DNA of 64,000 nucleotides from positions 9,336,586-9,400,585 of the forward strand of contig NC_033637.1 in assembly GCF_001540865.1 (NCBI RefSeq), read 5' to 3'. Below are positions 35,801-47,663 of the stretch, piece by piece. Each line of letters opens with the position of its first letter. Within the stretch, counting starts at the first letter, position 1. Made by a program: the position numbers and the translations under genes. Under the pieces are notes generated by a model. It made no database searches and was not told the DNA's origin. It worked only from the letters and a program-made list of their open reading frames with translations. Source of the stretch: Ananas comosus (lineage: Eukaryota; Streptophyta; Magnoliopsida; Poales; Bromeliaceae).

Positions 35801-37794
35801 AGTCGATTTTCATCGAAGTCCAACTCTCGCATTTCGAGAATTCACTTCCTTACATCGGCCCTGCAATAAAGTGGGGTGAGAACTATTGTCCATAGTTCCC
35901 AGTGGGCTCGGTCGCCGACTCCGCCGACTCCCCACTAGGTCCAAGCAAGCATAGGCAGATAGATAGATAGATAGATAAACATGAAAGCGACCTAAGACAA
36001 TGCAAATATTCTACCATGCCTCAATCCATAATCATGCATGCAACATGAGTAAAGGCTAACTACCAAGCTACCATGCTCAATAATGATGTAATTCATTAGA
36101 TTACCCAATCACTCGGCTAAGCCGAAGGTTCGCCACCATCTCACATCTTAAAGTCTCATAAGGAAGGAGTCTTTAATCGCTGGCTACCCCCGAGACCGCC
36201 TGCGGACAGCTTGCTACTGTCCGGGCAGCTCACGACTGCCCCTCAAGTGACCAAAACTTCGGAGTGCACAGCTTGTGTGGAGCGACCACTCCAAGCGCAG
36301 ACAGGCTATGTGAGTTCGATCCAATCCTCCTGAACTGAGGATACCCTACTAACTAGGGATAGCATCATCATGGAAATTAGTGCATTCCTGTACTCAATCT
36401 CATAGTGTTTCACTACACTAGGGTTCTCATGCCACTCATTCTCGTGTTCAACATTAACTAGATGCCACTCGTATCATTATTTGTTTTCAATCCACTACTT
36501 GTACACAATTACTAGGTTGTCATTTACCTAGGTTCCAATCCATCATATATCATCTCATATAGGGTTCTAAGCCATATCACATTAACCTCATGCATACTAG
36601 GTTCAAGTGCGAAACCAATGAAGCTACACTACTACCATCATGCAAGAATAGATACAAGCATCTAAGCACCCTATATGTATCATGCTCAATATACAAAATA
36701 TAGTCAACAATAAACTTAGACATAGGGAGCAGTTCAACTGCTTTGGGATGGTCACGACCCACCTTTTTGCGATGCTACGACTCAAGGAACGAAAATTAGA
36801 AATCTCCTAGGACGCCGCTTCGGCTTTCCGAATAGAAACGAAGCCGAGACGCCCACCGCTTGGCGATATCTCCACACCAACTCAACGAATAGTCGAACCG
36901 TCGCCGCCAACGCGTTTAGATACCTAGCAATTAGGTTTACAACCAACTAATTTAGATCAAAATCCTAGATTTCTCAAAACCCCATTTTGGAGCCCTAGGT
37001 TTCAACAATGCGAAAATCCCTTGTTCTAGCTTGAGATTCAAGCATGGAACATCCTCTAGGCATACTAGAGTTCCAACAAAACCATCTCTAGAGTATATAA
37101 ACCCAAACCCTAGAAAATACCATTAAAGGGTTTTGGAGCTTACCTCCAAAGCTTTCTCCAAGCTTGAAGAAGAAGGAAGAAGATGCTCTTCTTGCTCCTA
37201 GCTTCAATCTCCACCAAGCCTCCTCTTCTTTCTTCCTTACTTGAGAGAGAGAGAGAGCTCTAGAGAGAGAGAGGAGTGTTAGGTTTCTTGTTGGGAAAGA
37301 AAATAAGAGAGGAAGGAGCTCTCCTCCCTCATATAGCTCCCACTTATGCAACAATTGCATAAAAATCCCTCAACTTTGCAACCATGAAGCAGCCCATCTT
37401 TGGGCATTTCGGGCTACGGGGACCAGTCCCTCTGAGGGAGGACCGGTCCCCGAGAGCAATTCTTCCTATGTTGAGCTTCAGCTCACCCTTACACGTGTAC
37501 GGGGACCGATCCCTCTAAGGGAGGACCGGTCCCCGAGAGCAATTTTTGGCAGGTTGAGCATCAGCTCGACCCCCCTCATACTTACGGGAATCGGTCCCCT
37601 CCCAGAGGGACCGGTCCCCGAGAGCACAAAATCTGCAATTTGTGCAGATTTTGCACAACTTACTCTCGCGGGTCCTCCTCAATGCACTTTATGTATTTTC
37701 ATCGCATTCGGACTCTCCGAAGCACACCAAGCCGACGATAAGTCGATTCCAAACGAAGTTCAACTCTCGGATTTCGAGAATTTACTTCGTTACA
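32895..37794 (-). mobile_element. Solo LTR F1 (split by F2)
   Basis: LTR from TGTCACACCCTGAGACC to ..CGTTACA, parts 32895..33349 and 35860..37794 (about 2.4 kb), with TSD GAGAG on both sides (32890..32894, 37795..37799). No internal domain is present. The hairpin is at 35877..35886 with 35892..35901; acceptor-like TTATTGCAG at 35861 and donor-like GAG|GTAAG at 37143/37144 (minus). The U3 has GGACCGGTCC palindromes at 37415..37622. Confidence 0.92.
33350..35854 (-). mobile_element. Solo LTR F2 inside F1
   Basis: A 2.5-kb LTR of the same family, TGTCACACCCCGAGACC to ..CCTTACA, TSD TCGGC (33345..33349, 35855..35859). The hairpin is at 33821..33830 with 33836..33845; acceptor-like TTGTTGCAG at 33805 and donor-like AAG|GTAAG at 35127/35128. 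U3 palindromes GGGGACCGGTC..GGACCGGTCCCC are repeated at 35398..35690. A short (GATA)n lies at 33906..33922. Confidence 0.92.
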
Positions 37795-37799
37795 GAGAG

Positions 37800-38182
37800 A
37801 GAGGAAAATGTGAGAAGCTCTAGAGAGAGAAAGAGAGTTTCTACTCTTTGGTTCTCACATGAGGGAAATGAGAACTAGGCCATATAACCCATATAACAAG
37901 CTTCCCCAACACCAATTACAACTAGGCCCCTCACAAAATTACAGTTTTGGACCAACCCACCTTTCTGCGGCGGTACGGGGTCCGGACCTTGCATTCAGAG
38001 TCCGAACCCTCAGAGCATTTCTAGCACAAAACAACTTGAAAATTTTCCAGCTTGCTCTCCAAGGTCCCAACACCCTATCCAAAGCATTCTGAAACATTCG
38101 GAGCAATTAAAGGACCTCACACCACCCTTCGGTCAATTTGATTGAAGTTCGGTATAACTTACCGAAGTTTCGGTATATTACA
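37800..38182 (-). mobile_element. Element E 3' LTR, part 2
   Basis: U3 end of LTR E, aligning with 51630..52013. It contains a GGTCCGGACC palindrome near 37980 and ends TATTACA at 38182. A purine tract (TTCTTCACCCCTTAAAAT on plus) follows at 38183..38200. Confidence 0.88.
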
Positions 38183-38239
38183 TTCTTCACCCCTTAAAAT
38201 AGTTTCGTCCGTGAAACTCAATTTCATACCTTGGCTCAT

Positions 38240-38677
38240 CTACTCGAATAGATCAGGATAGGTCTTCTGCATTGCCTCCTCGAGTTTCCAAGTGGCTTCA
38301 CGCTCTGCATGATTGCTCCGCTGAACTTTCACATACGGAATTGTACGATTCCGCAACTTTCTTACTTCTCGAGCAAGGATGCACACCAAATACTCCTCGT
38401 AGGTCATATCCTCTCGCAACTCTATCGGTTCATTCTCCAAAACATGAGAGGAATTGTGGGCATACTTGCAGAGATTTGACACATGGAACACGTTGTGAAC
38501 TCCCGCAAGCTTCGGCGGTAATGCGACTCTATACGCCACCGCACCCACGCGCTCTAGAATCTCATATGGTCCAATGTATCGGGGACTAAGCTTCCCCCGA
38601 ACCCCAAATCGCTTCACACCATGCATGGGTGACACTTTTAAGAAAACGCGGTCTCCAACCGCGAACTCAAGATCCTT
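38240..38677 (-). pseudogene. Element E chromodomain and integrase C-terminus
   Basis: It reads SPMHGVKRFGVRGKLSPRYI, then LPPKLAGVHNVFHVSNLCK, REVRKLRNRTIPYVKVQRSN and REATWKLEEAMQ with YPDLFE at the end. This is the chromodomain tail of a plant chromovirus. The frame from 38635 to 38240 is open; a stop just upstream separates it from the integrase core. It begins 58 bases from the end of the 3' LTR. Confidence 0.85.
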
Positions 38678-39440
38678 TCAATGTTTATTGGCATAACTTC
38701 GTTGCCGCGACTGCGCCGTCACAAGCCGTTGACGGGCAAGGCGAACTTTCTCTTCCGCCTCCCGCAAGACATTTGAACCAAGGGTAACTCTTTCACCCAC
38801 TTTGCTCCAATGAATAGGGGAGTGACACTTCCTTCCATAAAGAGCCTCGAATAGTGCTATCGCAATACCTTCCTGATAGCTATTATTGTACGCGAACTCT
38901 GCCATCGGCAAATAATCGTGCCATCCACCCTTGTAGTCGAGTACACACGCTCGAAGCATGTCCTCAAGGATTTGTATCGTCCTCTCCGATTGACCATCAC
39001 TTTGAGGATGAAATATCGTGCTAAAGTTGAGCCGTGTGCCCAGAGTGTCTTGCAGACTCTTCCAAAAGTGAGATGTGAACCTGGGGTCTCGATCCGATAC
39101 TATGGATGTCGGAACCCCATGCAGTCTCACCACCTCATCGAGAAACACCTGTGCTAACTTGTCCCCAGGCCAAGTGGTATGGATCGGCAAGAAGTGAGCC
39201 TATTTCATCAAGTGATCCACTACTAGCCAAATAGCGTCATGTTCGACTTGAGATCGGGGCAAACAGGTCACAAAGTCCATTGCGATATCTTCACACTTCC
39301 AAACGAGTATAGATAAACTTTGAAGCTTTTTCGCCGAAAATCGGCACTCCGCTTTCACTTGTTGGCATGTCAAACATTGCGCCACAAATTCTCCAACATC
39401 CTTCTTCATCCCCGGCCACCAATAATTCACTTTAAATCTT
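38678..39440 (-). pseudogene. Element E integrase
   Basis: Zinc part: [20 protein letters not shown]. Core: AMDFVTCLPRS (first Asp), SDRDPRFTSHFWKSL (second Asp), HPQSDGQSERTIQIL (Glu), EALYGRKCHSP. One stop between 39200 and 39190 splits it, both halves being in the same frame. The catalytic triad is kept. A further stop separates it from the chromodomain part at 38635. Confidence 0.87.
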
Positions 39441-39702
39441 TGTACATTTTAGTGTCGTCCGGATGCACACTGGGAGACTGATACGCTTCTAGCAACATTG
39501 CCTTTCGAATATCTTCATCCTTGGGCACACACCAACGGTTCCGAAACCGAAGTGCGCCATCGGACCCTACGCCGAAATCACTAGCGCGCCCGCTCTCAAT
39601 TTCACCTCACACCTTTTGGAGATAAGGATCCGAAGCTTGCTGCTCTTTAATCTTCTCCAACAAGGTCGGTTGAATCACCAATGCGGCAAGAATAGCCGGA
39701 AC

Positions 39703-41000
39703 CTATGGAGCTACTACCTCAAGGCCAAACCGTTGCATCTCATTCTGTAATGATGGTTGATGCGTAATAGCTGTAGCCAGATTTTCCACCGACTTTCTAT
39801 TAAGTGCATCGGCCACAACATTGGGTTTTCCTAGGTGGTATAGAATAGTGACATCATTGTCTTTTAATAACTCCAACCATCGCCACTGCCGCATATTCAG
39901 TTCCTTCTGGGTGAACAAGTATTTGAGGCTTTTGTGATCTGTATAAACCTCACAGTGCTCACCGTATAGGTAATGCCTCCATAGCTTCAATGCGAATATC
40001 ACCGCGGCTAGCTCAAGGCCATGTATCGTGTAGTTCTTCTCATAGCTCTTCAATTGGCGAGAAGTATAAGCAATAACTCGACCACTTTGCATCAGAACAC
40101 ACCCAAGACTACTATACGAGGCATCACTATACACCACGAAACTCTCTCCCGGAATCGGTAAAGCGAGTACCGGGGTCGAAGTTAATTTTTCTTTCAACTC
40201 CTTAAAGCTACGATCGCAATCGTCGCTCCATACATACCTTGTTCCCTTGTGTGTGAGGCGCGTAAGTGGAGTAGTCATTTTAGCAAACCCCTCCACGAAC
40301 CGCCGGTAATATCCCGCAAGACCAAGGAAACTATGGATGTCCGCAACCCTCGTCGGACGAGGCCAATCTTTAATCGCCTCAACCTTCTTTGGATCAACTG
40401 AGACACCACTCCCAAAAATCACATAACCTAAGAAGGCGACCACTTGTAACCAAAAGTCACACTTCTTTAGCTTGGCATAGAGCTTCTCTTTTCGGAGAAC
40501 TTGCAACACGGTCCTCAAATGCACCTCATGCTCTTGATCGCTCCGAGAATAGACCAATAGGTCGTCAATGAATACCACGACACATCGATCCAACAATGGC
40601 AGGAAGACTTGATTCATCAAGTCCATAAATGCTGCAGGGGCATTGGTAAGCCCGAACAGCATCACCGTGAACTCATAATGGCCATATCGCGTACGAAACA
40701 CCGTCTTATGCACATCCTCCAGCTTGATTTTCAACTAGTGGTATCCCGACTAAAGATCATTCTTCGAATATACCCGAGACCCTTGCAACTGGTCAAATAA
40801 ATCATCAATTCTTGGTAACGGGTACTTATTCTTGATTGTAACCTTGTTCAACTCGCGATAATCCACGCAGAGCCGAAATGTTCCATCCTTCTTTTCACAA
40901 ATAGCACCGGAGCTCCCCACGGCGACACACTAGGCTTCACAAAGCCTTTATCGAGCAGGTCTTGCAGTACTGAGCTTTTAACTCTCTTAACTCTGCCAGT
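39703..41000 (-). pseudogene. Element E reverse transcriptase and RNase H
   Basis: The long open part (40734 to 39703, 343 codons) runs from the RT palm ([31 protein letters not shown]) through [15 protein letters not shown] to RNase H ([52 protein letters not shown]). It is the longest intact pol segment in the window. The N-terminal RT (40735..41000) has stops, including TAG in SGYH*LKI at 40735..40737, the same codon as in element A, and it is frame shifted relative to protease and integrase. Confidence 0.9.
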
Positions 41001-41780
41001 GACATTCTATACGAAGCCTTCGAGATTGGCGCCGTCTCTGGAACCAAGTCAATGACGAACTCGATCTCCCGATCCGGTGGCAATCCCGGTAACTCCGTCG
41101 GAAACACATCCGGAAACTCACATGCTATTGGAATATCCCCAAGTGTTGGGAGCTCCCTTTGAGTCTCCACCACCGTCGCCAAGTAGGCCACACATCCACC
41201 TTTGATCAATTTCCTCGCTCTCGACGCCGACACTGTCGCCGCGAAGCGCGAGCTCTTACACGCACGATAAACTACTTCCTCCTGACCGGGCTCACGAAAA
41301 GTAATCACCTTGCTTTCGCAATCAATGACGGCATAATACTTCGAGAGCCAATCAATTCCAAGGATTACGTCAAAGCTCCACATCCGGCTCGAAACAAGCA
41401 AGTCTGCCGACATAATCCAATCGCCGATTTGCACTGGACAAGCACGTGCATTCCTCCTTGACACTAAAAGTATGCTTGGGTGCATAGACACACCAAGCAT
41501 CCGGACTATCCAAAATTTCGATATCATGAGCTTTGGCGAATGACATGCTAATGAATGAGTTGGATACACCAATGTCAAATAATGCTCTAGTTCTAGTGCC
41601 ATTAATTAAAACAATACCTGCCACAACATCATCGGGTACGGCAGTCTCCTCCACTTGAGCTGCAAAAACGCGGCCACTTGGCGCCGCCCGAGATCTCTCT
41701 GGCTGATGCGACACTGATGAGCGTCCAGCCGATATAGCAGGTGGCAGTCCCGCGAGTTGTCTCGGGGTGTACTGAACTGA
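41000..41780 (-). pseudogene. Element E aspartic protease
   Basis: Protease region with IGDWIMSADLL, SFDVILGIDWLSKYYAVIDC and PDREIEFVIDLVPETAPISK leading into RT. The active-site block reads ALFDIGVSNSF: the Thr of the D-T/S-G motif is Ile, so a working protease is unlikely. Two overlapping open frames (41602..40937 and 42245..41370) show a frameshift around 41450. Confidence 0.85.
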
Positions 41781-42369
41781 TGCAGCCGTCAAGGCAGGAG
41801 ATGTCCAATCCGGGCACTCCCAGATAATGTGTCCAGCTTGGCCACATTTAAAACACCTCCCCACACGCTGTGGGCAGACCGACGATTGATGATCATCGCC
41901 GCAGATAACACATCGGGTAGGTCCCCAGTTCTTCGACTGCCGTCGTGGATATCGAGGAGGCCTTTTAGGACTCGACCGATCCCTGATACCACTCGCAGTC
42001 CGCTTCTTTCCATTATCCCTTTCCTTTTCCATAGACTCGTGTTCCCCACGCGCATAAACATTGCCATGCTCCGCCCACAATGCTCGATCCAATACCTCTG
42101 CAGTCGTGAGCTTGAGGATATGCACCACCTTATAAATTTCCGGCCAAAGTCCCAACACGAACCAATTGGTCCTATCCTTGTCATCCCGAACTACATCCAG
42201 GACACAGTCAATGATGTGGGAAAACTCCCGCTCATATTCTCCCACCGAGCGGTTTCCTTATCTTAGCTTCCGATATTGATCCTGAAACTTCTTCTTTTCA
42301 CTATCAGGGAAGTAATTTGTGAACATTAATCCCTGAAACTCCTCCCAAACCATAGGCGGAAGGTTGGAG
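41780..42369 (-). pseudogene. Element E gag, C-terminal part with CCHC
   Basis: It continues gag from the other side of solo LTR G. It reads EYEREFSHIIDCVLDVVRDD, LDRALWAEHGNVYARGEHES and an intact zinc knuckle CFKCGQAGHIIWECP. A stop lies in the KLR*GNRSVGEY stretch near 42258. LTR G sits at 42370 with TSD TGGAG. Confidence 0.87.
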
Positions 42370-45300
42370 TGTCACGCCCTGGGACCTGGCATAGGCCCGC
42401 CCGGTGCGTGCCCAGACCCGCCATATGCCTGCACATATAAGGCGTCTACAACAAAAGAGATATGGAAGCAAGAAGAAATAAAGTCACTAGAGATATCAGA
42501 GCTATTAACTAACAACAAGTGGAGAAAGGAAAAAGTAAACTACTAAACATAAAGATAAAGTAAGTACAACAAGAGTTATCACAAAAGTACTACAAAAAGG
42601 GTGGTCTCTATACAAGGTACAACTCTCATCCTCTCCCAAAAAGAAAACAAAGAAGAGGTGGACCACCTATCGAACGTCCCTCGCTCACAAGCTAGCTCGT
42701 GGCGATACCCTTTCCGCGGTCCCTAGCCTCGCCCGGAGTGGAAGGCTCTGAAATATAAACATGAAACAGAGGGCGTGAGAACTATAATTTATAGTTCCCA
42801 GTGGGCAATTACTGACCTCAGCACAATGCACCACTAGGCCCAAAGAAAAGGGGTAAGTAATGATAATATTAGACAATAATAAGCTGCTGAATTGAAAGCA
42901 TGTATGAAATGCAATACTACTATGCCACAGGATAGATGATATGTAACCATTCTATCAAGATGAAATAAGCACAATACATAGCTCGAATGTTCTATGATGG
43001 CAACAAACATACTAAAATGTAAAGAGTAATACTATTAAGTATATTATGAGTCTATCTCGATATCCACCACTATGTGGTAAGCATGTCCAAATATCCAACT
43101 ACTATACCCTATCTAGTAGTGATTAGCCTTTGTAAGTTGACGTCACGGTTCAATCTCATTTGGGACCTACACAAGTGTAGTCCAGCTTGTGCCGCTTAAG
43201 TGTCGGTGGTAGCTCTAGCATTCCCACTCTGAAAATGAGTCTATCCCTCCCGACCCCGTAGGTTTCTCGATACCGCACGAACGAACATAAGTCGTATAGG
43301 CCAACTCCGGAGTGCCGGCTTGTAGGGAGCGACCCTCACAAGCATGTGCGAATGAGCACAAATGGCAAGCAAGCAATAACTCAAGTATACAATCATCATG
43401 TCTCTAACATGGCAATAATCACTAGTAACCCAACGGTCTAGTTCTGTGTCCCCATGTGATGTTCCAACACTTACTATACTTAGTGCCTCTTTGTGACACT
43501 TAAGCCTTATGATAACCTAAGTACAATCCACATTCTATGTCCCTTCATGGCACTAGTACTAGGTTCACACATAACCCAAGCTCAATGCCGCTTTATGACA
43601 TTAGCTCCAAATTTTCTCATAACAGTCTAGTTCGATGCCTCTTTATGGCATTAGCTATCTCTCATGTCTCTAACATGCATAGGTTTAAGTGCACTAAACA
43701 ACGCTCATTTTCATTGTAAGAAACATGGTCCCAAGTCCAACATAAGAATGCCAAATGCTAGCATAAGCCTCACATGCAACTCTTTACTACATAGAGGTCC
43801 GAAAATTCATTATATATGACATAGGGATGTTAAGCATTCTAAAATTCACAATAAATACATTTAGCATGAAAATGCATGAATTTTTACTTTACGAAGTATA
43901 AATCACCAAATATGAGCATTTCTCATATTGTAGGCTAGATCAAACCCACCAAACAACGCGCGGCCCTTCGTTTGCTCCAACGAAGGCGTCCACTAAGCTC
44001 CTAGCACCCTAGAAGCATCAAAAGGTGAACTATAAGAAGTAAATGAACAACTATTAGCTCAAATATTAACCAACTAGACAAAAGGGCCAAAATCTCACCT
44101 ATAGTGAAGAAATCTCTCTTCAAAGCTCAAATGAAAGTCAAATCCCTTCCAAAGTAACCTAAACCAAGGTTCTAATTCCATTAGATTAGCTCCGAAAGTC
44201 TCCAAACAAAAAGCCTCAAAATAAATCCTAAAATCCAAATTTAGGGTTTCATCTCCCAAAATCGACCAAAACTAGGTCTAGGGGGGAGGAACAAGCAATT
44301 AACCTCTTTAGAAGCTCCAATCCAAGCTCCAAGAGTGAAGATCTCCTCTCTAGCAAGCTCCAAGTCCAAGCCTCCAAGCACCAACAAAGTGGGAAGAGAG
44401 GGAGAGGAAGAGGGTGAAGCTTCAAGTCCTCAAACAAGCTCTTCTTCTTCTTCCTTCTTCTTCTTCTCCTCCTCCTTCTTCTCCTTCTCTCTCTAAGATG
44501 CAAGGGAGAGTGTGAAATGAGGGAGAGAGAGAAGTGAAATGGCCATATAGGCCCTCTATTGTAACAAAATCCAAAAAAGTCCCTTTACTTTGCATCCAAA
44601 GCATCAGCCCGAACTGGGCAGTTTTCGCCCAGAGGGACCGGTCTCTCCCAGCTCGGACCGGTCCCTCGGGACCCTCCCGCAAAACCAGCTCTCGGGAACC
44701 GGTCTCCCCAGCCGGGGACCGGTTGCCTCGTCGTGGGGGACCGGTCTCTCCCACCAGGGACCGGTCCCCGAGAGTAAAAATCTCAGGACTTGTCCAAAAA
44801 CTCAAATTTCGAACTTTTTGGTCGGAATACACACTACAACAAAAACGGTCTATAGCGACACTTTTAAATATAGGTACATGTCAAAAAAGTGCTGCTAGCT
44901 AAAATTACCGACACTTTTAAAAAGTGTTGCTATATGTGGGGTCGCTAGGTATATAGTGACAGTTAAAGAGTGTCGCTATAACCTAAAAGAGTGCTGCTAA
45001 TTTACCAATACTTATTTAAGCATTTAGCAACAGCCGAAACTCTATCTCGTTGGCTGTGGTGGCGGAGGAGAACGACAGAAAAGGCTATTCGTCTAGAATT
45101 TCAGTGGATTGAGTGAAGAGAGAAGAAAAGATGGTAATTGATTTTTCTTTTGTTTTTCTTTTTTGTTTGTAATCGGGTCAAATGGACTAGGTGTGGTTGG
45201 TTGAGTAGAGTAATCTTTTATTTTTGGTTGGATTGGGCTTTATATTTAGGCATAAGTAGATGTTTTTTTAAGTTTTAGCATAAATGGGACACTTACTCAA

Positions 45301-45439
45301 AAGTGTCCCAAACATATGTCCCTATAACCTAATTCTGTTGTAGTGACAGTCTACGACCCTCCACCAAGTGTGGGAAAAGCTCGGAACACCAAACCGAAAC
45401 ACTCGAACCTTGCAATTTGCGAAAGTCCAGTGTGTTACA
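42370..45439 (-). mobile_element. Solo LTR G inside element E gag
   Basis: It runs TGTCACGCCCTGGGACC to ..GTGTTACA with TSD TGGAG (42365..42369, 45440..45444). About 2.55 kb without the nested CACTA element. The hairpin has a perfect 8-bp core (TGAGAACTATA 42776..42786 with TATAGTTCCCA 42790..42800). Acceptor-like TATTTCAG at 42748 and donor-like ATAG|GTGAG at 44098/44099 on minus. A (CTT)n run lies at 44440..44495 and GGACCGGTCC palindromes at 44632..44776. Confidence 0.92.
44832..45345. mobile_element. Non-autonomous CACTA-type transposon
   Basis: 514 bp with ends CACTACAAC and GTTGTAGTG and a 3-bp TSD ACA (44829..44831, 45346..45348), the hallmarks of the CACTA (En/Spm) superfamily. Subterminal copies of AGTGTCGCTATA-like motifs occur in both orientations near both ends, as expected for transposase binding repeats. 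No transposase is encoded, so it would depend on an autonomous partner. Confidence 0.88.
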
Positions 45440-46036
45440 TGGAGGGTCGGTCCCGCTTCACCCTCTTCCAACACATCTTCGCCGCCTTCTCTAAACAGTG
45501 CATGGCGAGGTGCACCTTATCTTTCTCCAAGTTATAAATATCCTCGAAGAGTGTTTCCATCGAGTTGACCCATGACTCCACCATCCAAGGTTCCACTTTT
45601 TCTCCGTCAAACACAGGCGGGTTGAACTTCTTAAACATTACGAGGACCACGAGTGCACGCTCCCTCTCCGTCTACAGCGCCGCACCCTCGGGATTTGAGG
45701 TTCCCGAAACTGGTTGCTGCCACCGACGGTGCAGATCGCACCGCCACTGGTATAGCCACCACGGCCACACCCTCGGTCGCACCTCGGTATTACGACAGGG
45801 GGCGCAGGTCGCTCGACGCACACTTGAGCCGTCGTCGCCTGTGTTGCGCCCAAGCCTCCTGGAGTCGCTGGATTTGCTCCCCTCTGGCGTTGCACTGACT
45901 CCACTTGTTGTCGCACTATTCCCACCAGTGCGGACACCAGCTCCCGGAGCTCCCTATCGCCACTCGCTTCGGATTGCTCAGGAGCCAAACTCGATTCCTT
46001 GGGTGTCGACCTTGTTCGAGGTCTACCACGAGGCAT
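45440..46036 (-). pseudogene. Element E gag, N-terminal part
   Basis: ATG at 46036 (MPRGRPRTRSTPKESS), then REQ-rich coiled sequence and, after a frameshift near 45700, FNPPVFDGEKVEPWMVESW and LAMHCLEKAAKMCWKRVKRD up to the LTR G insertion. It joins 42369 across solo LTR G. The start codon region is duplicated (46026..46259). Confidence 0.85.
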
Positions 46037-46259
46037 AGCTTCCTGAATGTAACAACCACATTAGTTACTTGACCCATGACGCTAATACGCCGCTACAATA
46101 TACTAAAACAAAATCAAATCAGGCGAAAACATTCAAATGAATCCACGAGGCATAGCTTCCTGAAACGTAACAACCATATTAGTTACTTGACCCATGACGC
46201 TAATACGCCGCTACAATATACTAAAACAAAACCAAATCAGGCGAAACCATACAAGTGAA
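46026..46259. repeat. 117-bp tandem duplication over the gag start
   Basis: Copy 1 (46026..46142) and copy 2 (46143..46259) are nearly identical and both include the gag start codon (CAT on plus at 46034 and 46151) plus leader. The outer copy has no gag body behind it and opens only a few codons. Confidence 0.85.
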
Positions 46260-46287
46260 TCCATTCTCATCCCTAGGCATCATGTTG

Positions 46288-47438
46288 TATTAAGGATTTT
46301 GTATTGGCAAGTTTCGTGATTTGAGTCGGAGTCTTGAAGGGTTCGGTGCGTTATTGTCGAAAATTGAAGAATCCAAGACTTTGAGAACTCAAAAACATCT
46401 CACCGCATGAATCACGATGCTAAGGTAAGGTTTTAATTCATGGTATGGTGATTCATACTTAGTTATAGACATTAGAATCATGAAAATCAAAGTTTACTGG
46501 ATTAGGAAGTACATCGGAACTTTGCAAAACCCGAAACCATGCAAAAATCAGGAAAATGCAAAGTGTACCGGTACAGCATTGAAAGTGTACCGATACAAAT
46601 TGTGTTCCTGTACAACCAGTGACATGTCACCGGTTACAGTGTTTCGCATGTTTTCTTTTCCGTTATCGTATAACCGGTAACAATTTGAAAGTGTACCGAT
46701 ACACAATGTAAATTTCTGAAAAACTTTCTAATCCGACTCCAATTGATTCTAAAATCTATAATAAGCTATTGGGGTTCTCTAACACAGGAAGCATCACGAA
46801 AATACATATTTGAGAAACCCTAGAGGCTCGAAATTCATCAAAACCCTATTTTCTTCATAATAGCCTCTTTTAGGTCAAATTGAGAGATTGTAATTTAATA
46901 TCAATATGTCGATTTGATCTACGCTTCGCTTGAAGTTTTCTTCTCTGGTTTTCTACAATATTCTAAGCGAAAGATCACCATAATCATGATGCTCTTCATA
47001 AACGGCGTCGTGGATTCGGCGTGATCAATGTTCGAGGATTCGGATCGAAATCTTCATGGATTCGAAGTGGTAGAGCTTCGTGGATTCGGAGAGGAAGCAT
47101 TTCGTGGTTTCGAGACGTGGCGTTCGTGGATTCGAACGTGAGGGCGTGGACAACCCAGACGATTGCACGAGATTCATAAGATGTTTAGAGAGGTCGAGTC
47201 GGTGGAGTTGGTAATTACCTTGTAATATTTTCTCTTAGTGAATTATTTTTTCGCGTGTTGGTCCCGTGGGTTTTTTACTCCAAGTTGGAGTTTTTCCACG
47301 TAAATCTTGGTGTGATTTTTATTTTCCGCATTTACTTTTATTGTATCGAGATTTGTGGTTTTGGCCGTTACACCTATTCACCCCCCTCTAGGTGTTGAAT
47401 ACAATCTAGATAGATCCTTAGGTACCCCAAAACTTACA
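46288..47438 (+). mobile_element. 1.15-kb solo LTR, probably Ty1/copia
   Basis: It interrupts the leader of element E and is flanked by TGTTG (46283..46287, 47439..47443). The ends are TATTAAGG (TG mutated?) and CTTACA. Near the right end it has CACCCCCCTCTAGGTG, wording I know from 3' ends of plant copia LTRs. GTACCGGTAC and CACCGGTTAC palindromes cluster at 46565..46702. No coding sequence is present. The copia assignment is moderate; insertion and TSD are clear. Confidence 0.65.
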
Positions 47439-47644
47439 TGTTGTCGGCCGCCCAACATAACCCTTGGAGCAGAGAACAAATGTCAACTTGGATTAGTCCC
47501 TAATTACCGTTACAGACATACTAACACTAACCCAATCCGCATGGCTTTCACTATAAATCAATTCCACGTCACTCACGTCCCTAGATCCTTAAGGTTTCCA
47601 TCCTAAGGGTTCCTAGGTCCATCCTAAATGTGTCACTTTTCAAG

Positions 47645-47656
47645 GCTCTAATACCA
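47645..47656 (-). other. Primer binding site of element E
   Basis: GCTCTAATACCA on plus matches the tRNA-iMet complement with one mismatch. It lies seven bases from the LTR start at 47664 (CGTCACG, TG mutated to CG). Confidence 0.82.
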
Positions 47657-47663
47657 TCTCATC

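Noticed and set aside
44249..44503. Arg/Lys-rich ORF on minus
   Set aside because: Translation of a (CTT)n/(CTC)n microsatellite in LTR G, not a protein.
45565..46038. 157-codon plus-strand ORF
   Set aside because: It is the antisense shadow of element E gag; proline/serine richness comes from the gag linker read backwards.
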